Below are positions 25,570 to 34,117 of a DNA stretch of 64,000 bases, piece by piece. Location: positions 1 through 64,000 of the forward strand of contig JBBRYI010000008.1 in assembly GCA_038237805.1 (NCBI GenBank). The letters are read 5' to 3'. The notes under the pieces were generated by a model, which was given only the letters and a program-made list of their open reading frames with translations, did not search any database and was not told the origin of the DNA. The position numbers and the translations under genes were made by a program. The stretch comes from JBBQFI01 sp038237805. Lineage in GTDB: Bacteria > Verrucomicrobiota > Verrucomicrobiia > Chthoniobacterales > UBA10450. The stretch's first letter is position 1; every line of letters starts with the position of its first letter.

Positions 25570-28500
25570 ATGCGTACGTCGAACCTTTTGCCGGTTGCAA
25601 TTTTCCTCGCACTAATGGCGACGCTAGACGCGGCCCCAGTGGATCCGGTTAATTTTTCGGAAACGACTTTTCTTTCGAGCGCAACATTGAGCGGGACGAC
25701 AGGCATCGCCTGGGCGCCGGATGGATCGGGGCGCCTCTTTATCACACAAAAAAGCGGCGCTTGTTACATCGTGCAGCATGGCTTCCAAGCGGGCACACCG
25801 AGCGGCACTCTTCTGGCAACACCTTTCATCACCGAGTCAGTTTTTACGAACAGCGAATGCGGATTACTGGGCGTGGCCTTTGACCCCGGTTATGTCACCA
25901 ATCATTACGTTTATTTTTTCGCCACTAAGTCCTCCAGCGAACAGCAGATCGTTCGTTACACCGACAGCGCCAATGTCGGCACGAATCGGACGGTCATTGT
26001 TCCCGGCTTGCCGACGCTCGGTCAAAACCACGACGGCGGCGGGATTGGTTTCGGCGCGGACGGAAAACTCTACTGGTCGATCGGAGATAACGGCAACAAG
26101 GTTGGTGTCGACACGGACCTGACATCACTCTGCGCGAAAGTAGGTCGTGCAAATCGCGATGGCTCTGTGCCTAACGACAATCCGTTCTTCGACGGAGCCG
26201 GCTCAAACAATGATTACATTTGGGCGCGCGGCTTCCGCAATCCGTTCACGCTGACCTTTCAGCAAGCGACCGGCTTGCTCTGGTTGAATGTTGTCGGGAG
26301 CACCGGAACCGGGCAGACGAATCCAAACTCGGGACCTGGCTACGAACAGGTGTTTATCGTCCGCCGCGGGGACCACGGCGGCTACGATGATTGGGAGAAT
26401 AATCAGCCGGCCGGTTTCATTATTCCTGCAATCGCCTACACAACGGCGTCACCTGCCGTGCTTACAATCTCCAGCACCGCATCGAATGGACTCGTGCGTT
26501 CAAACGGCGTCGTAACCGTTACAACTACAAACACCAGTGTGAACACGCATCCATTTCGCCGCGGTGGGCGCGTTGTGATCGCGGGTGCAGCGGATTCCAG
26601 TTTTAATGGCGCCTTCTATGTTTCTGAAGATGTGAGTCACCAGGTTTTTCGTTTTGTCCAGGCCGGTGCGAACACAACTTCAGGCGGTGGAACAGCGACT
26701 TCCACCACTTATGGCGACGGTTCGGGAGGGGCGGCCCTTTCCGGGGGACATTTCTATGATAGTACCGCTTTCCCCGCCGCGTATCGCGGTAACTTCTTCT
26801 TCGGTGATTACGTCGCTGGTAAAATGGCGCGCGCAACACTCGATGCGTCAAATAACATCACGAGCGTCGATTTGTTTAACTCGAATCTTGGTGGACAAAT
26901 CGACATCGCCACCGGACCGGACGGCGCTCTTTATTATCAAAGCATTGGCAGTGGGACGATTCTCCGTCTGGCTACCACAAGCACAGCACAAAACGCCATT
27001 GTGCAACCGACCGCGGTGAATGTTTTGGAAGGTAGCTCGGCCGTCTTCACCGTTCGCCTTGCAAGCGCACCTGCATCAAATGTAACAGTAACTACTACTC
27101 GGTTGAGCGGCGGTACCGATCTTAGTGTAAGTAACGGCGCATCGCTCACCTTCACACCGGCGAATTATAATGTACCTCAGCTAGTAACTATCGCGGCCGC
27201 TGAAGATGGAAATGTCGATAATGAAAGTGCGGTCTTTCGCGTGCTCGCGCCCGGAATTGCTACTTACGACGTTACTGCGAACGGCGTCGATAATGATGAG
27301 CCGCAACTTGTGGTTTCAACTTCGAGCCTGACCTTAAATGAAGGTGGATCTAACACCTTTACCGTACGACTGGCCAGTGCGCCCGCCGGCAATACTTTGG
27401 TCTCGGTCGCACGCACTTCTGGGGATTCCGATGTTAGCGTAAGCGGTGGTGCATCCTTAACGTTTACCACCGGAAACTTCGCTACACCACAAACAGTCAC
27501 CATTTCCGCGGCTGAAGACCCTGACAATACCGATGACAATGCATCGATCACGGTATCGATGGCGGGACAGCCGTCCCGCAACGTGGCGGTGGCGGTAAAA
27601 GATAACGATCCACTCGCCCCTTCGTTTACGAGCAATCCAATCCTGACTGCCGTGCAAGGTGCAGCTTATACCTATGATGCAAACGCCAGCGGCAATCCTA
27701 CTGTGGCATTTTCCCTAACGACAGCGCCCGCGGGTATGAGCATCGATTCTGCGACCGGCATTCTCAATTGGACTTCAACAAACACAGGTAGCTTCCCGGT
27801 CGCGATCAAAGCTACTAATGGCGTTTTACCCGACGCGACCCAGTCATTCACGATCTCGGTGAATCCTGATGTGCCACCAGTTGCGGTATTGACCCGGCCA
27901 GTTGCAGGCGAAGTCGTGTCGGGAACGCACGCTGAGTTTTTTGGCGATGGCGCCGATGACGTGAGCACGGTAAAGGCGGAGTTCCTTGTCGACGGCGTGG
28001 TCCGCTATACCGACGTGAATAATGAAAATCATTTTCACTATGGCGGAGCTCACATGATGTTTGATACGACGCAGTTCAACTATGGCTCGCACATTGTCGC
28101 AATGCGCGTCACGGACACGAAAGGTCAAACCGGCGAAACAGATGTGCGCATCACGGTTGGAAGCGGAGGTACTTCCCCGCCCGTTGCGCAGGGTGCGGTT
28201 TCGCGAAAGGTTCACGGCTCGGCTGGAACGTTTGATATCGATTTGCCACTCACTGGCACTCCAGGGATCGAGTGTCGCTCAGGCGGAGCAAAGGGCGACT
28301 ATCAAATGGTGGTCACCTTTTCCGGATCCGTAACCGTGAACGGGAATTTTCAGGCGGACGTTACTGCTGGAAATGGCAAGGTCGGGACGAATGGCGTTGC
28401 AAACGGCGGCGCTGTCAGTGTCAACGGCGCCCAGGTAACCATTCCGCTTACTAATGTCACAAATATGCAAACGCTGACGGTAACGCTCTTCGACGTCCAT

Positions 28501-28746
28501 CAAGGCGCTAGCGCGGGCGACGTTACTATTCCAATGAGCGTGCTGCTCGGAGATACGACCGGCAATGGCGTTGTCAACAGTACCGACATAACTGAGACGA
28601 AAGCAATGAGTGGCGCTGCGATCGCTTCGCGCAACGATGTAGTCGTTAACGGTATGATTAACAGCTCGGATATCGCGCTTGTTAAATCGAGTTCTGGCAC
28701 GACGTTCCCTTCATCTATGCCAAAGAAAGCAGCTTCTCGACGTTAA
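25570..28746 (+). CDS. Secreted PQQ-type sugar dehydrogenase (GSDH-like) with Calx-beta-like and dockerin-like domains
   Basis: The 1058-residue protein starts with a signal peptide cleaved near residue 21. Residues 30-450 form a six-bladed GSDH propeller (TGIAWAPDGSGRLFITQKSG, LLGVAFDP, QNHDGGGIGFGADGKLYWSI, WARGFRNPFTL), interrupted near 290-370 by an insert of about 70 residues. Next come two tandem Calx-beta-like repeats of about 95 residues ending in 'DND', a cadherin/Ig-like putative domain (PSFTSNPILTAVQGAAYTYD), a second Ig-like domain, and a tail with two dockerin-like calcium loops (GDTTGNGVVNSTD, NDVVVNGMINSSD). It probably oxidises a sugar or aldose at the cell surface with PQQ. 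No cohesin partner is visible in this window. Confidence 0.8.
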   Translation: MRTSNLLPVAIFLALMATLDAAPVDPVNFSETTFLSSATLSGTTGIAWAPDGSGRLFITQKSGACYIVQHGFQAGTPSGTLLATPFITESVFTNSECGLLGVAFDPGYVTNHYVYFFATKSSSEQQIVRYTDSANVGTNRTVIVPGLPTLGQNHDGGGIGFGADGKLYWSIGDNGNKVGVDTDLTSLCAKVGRANRDGSVPNDNPFFDGAGSNNDYIWARGFRNPFTLTFQQATGLLWLNVVGSTGTGQTNPNSGPGYEQVFIVRRGDHGGYDDWENNQPAGFIIPAIAYTTASPAVLTISSTASNGLVRSNGVVTVTTTNTSVNTHPFRRGGRVVIAGAADSSFNGAFYVSEDVSHQVFRFVQAGANTTSGGGTATSTTYGDGSGGAALSGGHFYDSTAFPAAYRGNFFFGDYVAGKMARATLDASNNITSVDLFNSNLGGQIDIATGPDGALYYQSIGSGTILRLATTSTAQNAIVQPTAVNVLEGSSAVFTVRLASAPASNVTVTTTRLSGGTDLSVSNGASLTFTPANYNVPQLVTIAAAEDGNVDNESAVFRVLAPGIATYDVTANGVDNDEPQLVVSTSSLTLNEGGSNTFTVRLASAPAGNTLVSVARTSGDSDVSVSGGASLTFTTGNFATPQTVTISAAEDPDNTDDNASITVSMAGQPSRNVAVAVKDNDPLAPSFTSNPILTAVQGAAYTYDANASGNPTVAFSLTTAPAGMSIDSATGILNWTSTNTGSFPVAIKATNGVLPDATQSFTISVNPDVPPVAVLTRPVAGEVVSGTHAEFFGDGADDVSTVKAEFLVDGVVRYTDVNNENHFHYGGAHMMFDTTQFNYGSHIVAMRVTDTKGQTGETDVRITVGSGGTSPPVAQGAVSRKVHGSAGTFDIDLPLTGTPGIECRSGGAKGDYQMVVTFSGSVTVNGNFQADVTAGNGKVGTNGVANGGAVSVNGAQVTIPLTNVTNMQTLTVTLFDVHQGASAGDVTIPMSVLLGDTTGNGVVNSTDITETKAMSGAAIASRNDVVVNGMINSSDIALVKSSSGTTFPSSMPKKAASRR

Positions 28747-28767
28747 TGGCTTGGAAGAAGTCCGCAG

Positions 28768-29280
28768 TTACTCTTCTCCGTCATAGTAGTCCAGCCCTTC
28801 AGCACGAATGAGTTTACGCTCCGGAGAACGCACCAGCCATTTGTTACTGTCCGGATAATAGCACGATTCACCAACTGGATTATCTGCGATAACGTAGATT
28901 ACCAGGTTTTCCGGACTGTTATTGTGAAGCTGATGAGGCTCATCGGGCGGAAAGATGAACGCGTCGCCTGTTTCGATTGATGTTGTTCCTTCATTGTGCC
29001 GGACAACGCCGCGTCCGGAAATAACATGGTAAAACTCCCACTGCGCCGCATGTGAGTGATAAGGATAAGGCGTATGACCCGCCGGTATTCGCAGTATCTC
29101 GACATCAAATGGATGCCTGTCTTTTGCTTTCGCGGAGGAAGCGTCGCGGCCAAGCGCAACAGAAACTTCCTTTCCCGCCCCGCGAAATTTTCCTTTCGGT
29201 GAAGACCAGGGCTCTTCCACAACATCCTTTGTATTAACCTTACGCATAGTTCTCGATCCGACCGATGAATGCTCGTGCAT
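28768..29280 (-). CDS. Cupin-domain protein
   Basis: The protein has 170 residues from the ATG at 29280, whose codon directly follows the TAA of the DoxX-like gene (TAAATG), suggesting coupling. A second in-frame ATG at 29247 gives a more usual beginning. Cupin motif 1 (PYPYHSHAAQWEFYHVISGRG) has His, His and Glu ligands, and motif 2 (GDAFIFPPDEPHQLHN) has a fourth ligand His, so a metal is likely bound. Cupins include dioxygenases, isomerases and sugar sensors; no substrate can be inferred. It is the second gene of a two-gene leftward unit. Confidence 0.8.
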   Translation of the reverse strand: MHEHSSVGSRTMRKVNTKDVVEEPWSSPKGKFRGAGKEVSVALGRDASSAKAKDRHPFDVEILRIPAGHTPYPYHSHAAQWEFYHVISGRGVVRHNEGTTSIETGDAFIFPPDEPHQLHNNSPENLVIYVIADNPVGESCYYPDSNKWLVRSPERKLIRAEGLDYYDGEE

Positions 29281-29694
29281 TTAAGCGAGTAGATAAATCG
29301 CGACCAAGGCCAGGAGAAAGTAGGGAACTAGCACCGCAGCGCCGGCGTAATCCTTAGCTATTCGTTGGCCAAAGAAGAGCGCAATAAGTGACATGGCGGC
29401 AACGACCGCACCATAAAACGCAAGCGTGCTATCGCGTTTGACTAAGATTAATCCGCATCCAAGGGCGCTCAAGATTCCAGCTGCGAGTTCAAGGATAGTG
29501 ATTACGCTTACCATTAACCCTACCATTCCCGCTAGCGGACTCTTGGCGAAATGGCCTTTCAACCATTCCATGTTACCGCGACGATCGACGATCTTATCAA
29601 TGCCCGACTGCAAAAAAAGGATAGTGAGGAACAGTGTGATGAGGATCTGAAGAAGGAATATTACCTCGCTTGAAGTCTTCATGTTGTCGCTCAT
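29281..29694 (-). CDS. DoxX-like small membrane protein
   Basis: The 137-residue protein has four membrane helices (about 12-31, 54-78, 87-107, 115-136). The segment LFLTILFLQSGIDKIVDRRGNMEWLKGHF after helix 1 is the pattern of DoxX/DUF6 small quinone-associated proteins ('FL..G..K'). The function in this family is poorly defined, often redox-associated. It is followed without a gap by the cupin gene and diverges from the permease at 29786. Confidence 0.65.
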   Translation of the reverse strand: MSDNMKTSSEVIFLLQILITLFLTILFLQSGIDKIVDRRGNMEWLKGHFAKSPLAGMVGLMVSVITILELAAGILSALGCGLILVKRDSTLAFYGAVVAAMSLIALFFGQRIAKDYAGAAVLVPYFLLALVAIYLLA

Positions 29695-29748
29695 TCTCGC
29701 TACTTCAACATTTTCTGCATAAATAGAGAATCGGTTTTCAGTTGTCGA

Positions 29749-29771
29749 TCAATTTTATCGGGTCAATTTTA
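29749..29771. promoter_or_regulatory. Direct repeat TCAATTTTA in the divergent doxX-permease gap
   Basis: TCAATTTTA occurs at 29749-29757 and 29763-29771, a 14-bp period, 15 bp upstream of the permease start and 55 bp from the divergent DoxX-like start. Its position suits a regulator of either gene, but no family can be named. Confidence 0.3.
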
Positions 29772-29785
29772 GCTCTTCGACACAA

Positions 29786-31252
29786 ATGATTGTCAGACAA
29801 AATCGCACAACACCTGGTGAGCCCGCCCTCCACCTCGAGCGCGCGCTATCGTTGCGCGATTTGGTGCTTTTCAACCTCGTCGCGGTCATTGGAATTACTT
29901 GGCTGGGGACTGCGGCGAAAGCGGGCCCTAGTTCGTTAACCTTGTGGCTGCTGGCGGCCGTTCTTTTTTTTATTCCACAAGGTCTGGCCGTCATTCAGCT
30001 CTCTTCCAGCTATCCGGCAGAGGGAGGTATCTACGCCTGGACCAAAAAGGAGTTTGGTGAAGGACACGGCTTTCTCTGTGGTTGGTGTTACTGGATTAAC
30101 AACATGCTGTACTATCCGACCTTGCTTCTTGGGGCCGCTGTTACTGCGACCTATATTTTTGGCAAAGGTGAAAGCGGGCTGGCGGATAACTGGATTTATG
30201 TCCTTCCCTTCACGCTCATTGCTTTAGCCTTGGCCGTTGTGTTCAACGTTGTCGGGGTCGGGACTGGCAAGTGGTTGCAGAACATTGGGGGGATTAGTGT
30301 TTATCTACCAGGGATTTTAATTATCGCTTTAGGTCTGGTCTCCGCTTTTACCAAAGCGCCCGCCAACTCTTTTACTATCGCGCAGTTGAAGCCTGACCTT
30401 ACGAATCTATCCGGACTGAATCTTTGGGCGACAATAGCATTCGCCTTTACCGGGCTCGAGCTCTCTTCCACCATGGGTCACGAAATCCATAACCCGCGCC
30501 GCAATCTGCCCCGCTCCACCTACATTGCTGCGCCGTTAATTGCCCTTATCTACATTTGCGGCACAGCATCCGTTCTCTGGCTCGTCCCGCGAGACGAGAT
30601 CAACATTGTTGCTGGTCCGCTTCAAACAATCGCGAATGGCATGCGCGACTTAGGCAGTGCTTGGTGGTGGGTTACTCCTTTCGCTGCTCTTCTGCTCACT
30701 GTGGGAAGAATTGGCGGACTGGGTGCTTGGTTGACAGGTTCAGCACGCGTTGCCTTTGTCGTAGGTCTCGATCGCTATTTCCCGCCCGTCTTTGCACGCA
30801 TTCATCCGCGTTGGCGCACACCTTATGTTGCTATTTTAGTTCAAGCACCAATTGCCGCGTTGCTGCTTTTGCTTTCCGTCCTCGGCAAAGGAACAACCGT
30901 CGAACGAGCGTTCCTCATTCTAATCGATATGTCCCTGCTCATTTACTTCATCCCCTATAGCTACCTTTTCATTTCTTTCATGGTGCATTGTCAGAGATCG
31001 GCAAAAAATGGTGGCGGAACACTCGTCGTTCCTGGCGGTGCTACCGGCGCGTTGATAATCGGGCTGTGCGGGCTTTCGATCACGCTCTTAGCCATGGCGG
31101 TTGCAGTAATCCCGCCACCAGGAACTACCGAGATCTGGCTTCACGAAGTGAAACTTGTTGGCGGCTCGTTGTTCCTGATTGCGATCGGCCTTTTTATTTA
31201 CCGGCGGGCGAAGACCATGCAGTTGCGAATCGACGGGCAAGGTAATGTCTGA
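29786..31252 (+). CDS. APC-superfamily amino acid permease
   Basis: The 488-residue protein has about 12 membrane helices. Helix 1 carries the broken-helix glycine motif (VAVIGITWLGTAAKAGPSS), followed by YPAEGGIYAWTKKEFGEGHGFLCGW in the position of the family's substrate loop, and FTGLELSSTMGHEIHNPRRNLPRS at helix 6, typical of the amino acid/glutamate-GABA exchange group. It moves an amino acid or amine across the inner membrane; the exact substrate is uncertain. It is divergent from the DoxX-cupin pair and followed 24 bp later by a peptidoglycan-binding protein. Confidence 0.88.
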   Translation: MIVRQNRTTPGEPALHLERALSLRDLVLFNLVAVIGITWLGTAAKAGPSSLTLWLLAAVLFFIPQGLAVIQLSSSYPAEGGIYAWTKKEFGEGHGFLCGWCYWINNMLYYPTLLLGAAVTATYIFGKGESGLADNWIYVLPFTLIALALAVVFNVVGVGTGKWLQNIGGISVYLPGILIIALGLVSAFTKAPANSFTIAQLKPDLTNLSGLNLWATIAFAFTGLELSSTMGHEIHNPRRNLPRSTYIAAPLIALIYICGTASVLWLVPRDEINIVAGPLQTIANGMRDLGSAWWWVTPFAALLLTVGRIGGLGAWLTGSARVAFVVGLDRYFPPVFARIHPRWRTPYVAILVQAPIAALLLLLSVLGKGTTVERAFLILIDMSLLIYFIPYSYLFISFMVHCQRSAKNGGGTLVVPGGATGALIIGLCGLSITLLAMAVAVIPPPGTTEIWLHEVKLVGGSLFLIAIGLFIYRRAKTMQLRIDGQGNV

Positions 31253-31276
31253 TATTGTCCAGGATCGGAGGACAAC

Positions 31277-32068
31277 ATGAAATCAATTGCAACCCTGATC
31301 TTCTCTCTTGCGTTCGCAGCTGCGCGAGTCGCTTTTGCCGACGACGTTGTTCGGAGTAGTGCGGGGAAACCGCATGCCGCGCAACCATCGGGAAAGGTCA
31401 ACACCACCGCTGCGCAACCGGCGACCGGCGTTCGCAGGCCGACTATTCCTGCAGGCAAAAACCAAATTGCGGTCCAGCCGAATGTGAAGATTCGGCAAAA
31501 TTATCCGGCATTGGCCCGGCCCATCGAGCGCGAGCCTCTCGCGATGAATGTGCAAAGAACACAACAAAACTATCGCCCCGCAGAAATGCCGGGCCACATA
31601 AGGCACGGCCATAGAGCTGGCTCGACCAACACCAACGTGCAGACGAGAAGCGGCAACAATCAAGCTCTCACCGATAACCGCCGAAGCTACTTCGAGGCCC
31701 TCAAGCGTTGCCGGCATGAACGCCACGATCGCAATTGGTGGAATCGGCATTGCCGAAACATCGTGTTCATTAACACGGGATACTACTATTTGGACGCGGG
31801 CTACTGGTATCCCGCTTACGGCTACAATTCGACATACGACTCCTATGACTACGATGGCCCGATTTACACATATGGTGACTTGTTGCCCGATCAGGTAATC
31901 GTGAACGTTCAAGTCGCATTACAAGAAGCAGGCTACTATGTCGGACCGATAACTGGTTCGCTCGGGCCAGGCACTCGGTTGGCAATTGCGAACTTCCAAC
32001 GCGACTACGGCTTGATCATTACAGGAGCGATTGATGAGCCAACGGCGCAATCGCTCGGATTGAACTAG
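31277..32068 (+). CDS. Exported protein with C-terminal peptidoglycan-binding domain
   Basis: The 263-residue protein begins with a signal peptide cleaved after about residue 22 (AFA-DD). Residues 25-140 are low-complexity, basic and rich in Pro, Gln and Asn; a Tyr-rich stretch (GYYYLDAGYWYPAYGYNSTYDSYDYD) follows. Residues 203-263 form a PG_binding_1 domain (VNVQVALQEAGYYVGPITGS, GTRLAIANFQRDYGLIITGAI). A strong ribosome-binding site GGAGG (31268-31272) supports the ATG at 31277. It probably attaches to the cell wall in the periplasm; no catalytic domain is present. Confidence 0.8.
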   Translation: MKSIATLIFSLAFAAARVAFADDVVRSSAGKPHAAQPSGKVNTTAAQPATGVRRPTIPAGKNQIAVQPNVKIRQNYPALARPIEREPLAMNVQRTQQNYRPAEMPGHIRHGHRAGSTNTNVQTRSGNNQALTDNRRSYFEALKRCRHERHDRNWWNRHCRNIVFINTGYYYLDAGYWYPAYGYNSTYDSYDYDGPIYTYGDLLPDQVIVNVQVALQEAGYYVGPITGSLGPGTRLAIANFQRDYGLIITGAIDEPTAQSLGLN

Positions 32069-32117
32069 ACGACGGATAACCGGACTTCGGAGCTCCAGCG
32101 TGCGGTTCGAGTCTTCG

Positions 32118-32447
32118 TTACTTGATCCGTGTAAGCTCGAGCTTTAGCCCGCTGGGGCTTGTTAGAGTCAGATGGTCGCCCGAGATTTCCATTTGGTATA
32201 CAGAAGTAGCAAAGGATGTCTGAATCTTGATTCGTTTTTGGTCGCCGAAGGTGTATCTGCCTTTATCTTTGCCGACAAGGACAGAGCCGTTGGGAGAAAA
32301 TTCCCAAATTATTGCGTTTGCATCTGCCGTCCTCCATTTGCCGACAACGTCGTGAGAAGGACCTCCGCACCCATCCATAGCGCAGAGCAAGGCCGCAAGA
32401 ATGATTAGCCGGAATTCGCTCCTTAGTCCCGGGCCGATTGAAAGCAT
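32118..32447 (-). CDS. Hypothetical small exported protein
   Basis: The 109-residue protein, started at the ATG at 32447, has a hydrophobic N-terminal stretch (LIILAALLCAMDGCGG) that might be a lipoprotein signal, although MDGC does not match the lipobox well. The remaining 75 residues look like a small beta sandwich (VVGKWRTADANAIIWEFSPN, GRYTFGDQKRIKIQTSF), similar in style to lipocalin-like stress proteins. A start at 32480 would overlap the divergent lipoprotein gene region. No function assigned. Confidence 0.5.
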   Translation of the reverse strand: MLSIGPGLRSEFRLIILAALLCAMDGCGGPSHDVVGKWRTADANAIIWEFSPNGSVLVGKDKGRYTFGDQKRIKIQTSFATSVYQMEISGDHLTLTSPSGLKLELTRIK

Positions 32448-32545
32448 ACGGCCACGATTGTATTGTTCCGCCCAAGTCACTGCAAGCTAATCAGAAAATG
32501 AAAAAACTGGTTTTCAGTTTACTTGCCAACCGCGGAGAATGCCTG

Positions 32546-33166
32546 ATGGCGCCTCGCAGTTTTTCTCATCCGTGCTTGAGGTTGTTCTTTGTCATTGTCA
32601 GCGCTGCCGCGCTAACGAACTGCGCACTCTCAACAAGCGTTCGACCTGCCGCAACACATCGCGAGGCAGCAGCGTTGCGAGATCAACTCGTTGCCCTTTC
32701 GCCGCATGTGCGTGTGGAAGAAGCAGAACGGGTCGCGAACTGCGCCTGCAGTACGGCTCGACAACTGGCGCGCGATTACCGGGTGGTGGGTCCGCCTTTG
32801 TTTCACAACTTTCTCGTGAACATCGGCGTGAGGGAACGAGGACTCTGCTATCAATGGGCGCGAGACCTCTTCGTGAGATTGAATCAGGTTCCTCTTCAAA
32901 CCCTCGAATTGCATTGGGGCGCGGCACGCGCCGGAACGTGGCGCGAACACAACTGCGTTGTAGTTACGGCAACGGGCCAGCCATTCGAAAAGGGAATTGT
33001 GCTGGACGGCTGGCGACACTCCGGACGTTTATTCTGGTCGCGCGTCGAGGCCGATCACTATCCGTGGCGCGAAGATGAAGCGGAACGAATCGGCCTAACG
33101 AGTAAACGACCGCGACCAGCGGCCAAGAAATCTACCTCACTACGCCATACGCTCCCCGAATCGTAA
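32546..33166 (+). CDS. Lipoprotein with transglutaminase-like Cys-His-Asp pattern
   Basis: The 206-residue protein starts at 32546 after GGAG (32534-32537) and has a signal with lipobox-like LTNC. The mature part contains GLCYQWARDLF, REHNCVVVTA and GIVLDGWRHSGRLFW, whose Cys, His and Asp come in the order of a transglutaminase/NlpC-type triad, with compact spacing. I do not recognise a named family; the catalytic reading is inference. A 10-mer copy at 33093 encodes Leu-Thr-Ser. Upstream in-frame starts at 32438 or 32498 exist but lack a good signal sequence. Confidence 0.6.
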   Translation: MAPRSFSHPCLRLFFVIVSAAALTNCALSTSVRPAATHREAAALRDQLVALSPHVRVEEAERVANCACSTARQLARDYRVVGPPLFHNFLVNIGVRERGLCYQWARDLFVRLNQVPLQTLELHWGAARAGTWREHNCVVVTATGQPFEKGIVLDGWRHSGRLFWSRVEADHYPWREDEAERIGLTSKRPRPAAKKSTSLRHTLPES

Positions 33167-33403
33167 GTCTGTATTGTCCCGGTCGAGGTCTCCTACGAGC
33201 CATCGCGTGAAATGGCTTCTAGTTTTCCCGAAAACGATACCGCAAAATCCCAACTCCGGGAGACTTAAAGTGTAAAGCGAATCGCGGCGTGCTGTGTAAA
33301 TGAGGTGCGTAGCGCTGGTTGCGAGTGGAACTCAGTCCTGGCACGCGCACTGCGATCGTCCCTCTGCATCTACAACGCTCGTGACCATCAACGATCTCAA
33401 ATC

Positions 33404-34108
33404 ATGAAACTCGCTCTAACTCTATTTTTCGCCGGCGCAATGCTCTGTCGCGCGGAGGAAACCGTCGCCGGACGCTGGAAAGGAAAAATTCAGATCCCGG
33501 ATCGGGAACTGAAGCTAATCGTCGATCTCGCACAAGACAGCGGAGGAACGTGGAATGGATCGATCATAATCCCGGGACTGAATGTAAAGGGAGCAAGCCT
33601 CGCAGACATTACGCTGCAGGGTTCCGATATCAGTTTCAGTATTAAGAGCGTACTCGTTTCGCAAGATTCAGGTCCGGTGAAGTTGGACGGACATTTTACG
33701 GGAGTCGCCATCCTGGTCGGAAATTTTTTGCAAGGCGGAAACTCCGCGCCGTTTACGTTGCGAAAAATCGGCCCTGCTCAGGTGGAGACCGCGCCGCGAA
33801 GCACTTCTGTCGCGAAGGAATTCGAAGGCGAATGGAAAGGCGAATACGAGCTGTTCGGATATAAGCGGCAAGTTTCGCTCAAACTGGCAAGCCATCCAGA
33901 CGCAGGTGCTACAGCAGAGTTCGTGGTTATCGGCAAACGAGTAAACAATCTGCCCGTCGGCCTCATCACGCAGGAAGGCGACTCCATCACGGTCGATTCA
34001 CACGAGACCGATCTCAGTTACGAAGGTCGGCTTTTAAAAGACGAACTCGTGGGCGCGATCATTCAAGCGGGGAGCGAAACTCCCTTGGTTCTGCATCGAG
34101 CGAAGTAA
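33404..34108 (+). CDS. Exported protein with two lipocalin-like beta domains
   Basis: The 234-residue protein has a signal peptide of about 17 residues (LTLFFAGAMLCRA-EE). Two related beta domains follow: residues about 20-120 (VAGRWKGKIQIPDRELKLIV ... GTWNGSIIIPG) and about 138-232 (FEGEWKGEYELFGYKRQVSL). This 'G.W.G.l..p...l...v.l' domain is often found in front of secreted alpha/beta hydrolases; here no hydrolase follows. Its function may be ligand binding. The 237-bp gap upstream holds nothing recognisable. It precedes the broken propeller gene by 9 bp. Confidence 0.6.
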   Translation: MKLALTLFFAGAMLCRAEETVAGRWKGKIQIPDRELKLIVDLAQDSGGTWNGSIIIPGLNVKGASLADITLQGSDISFSIKSVLVSQDSGPVKLDGHFTGVAILVGNFLQGGNSAPFTLRKIGPAQVETAPRSTSVAKEFEGEWKGEYELFGYKRQVSLKLASHPDAGATAEFVVIGKRVNNLPVGLITQEGDSITVDSHETDLSYEGRLLKDELVGAIIQAGSETPLVLHRAK

Positions 34109-34117
34109 GGAGAACTG

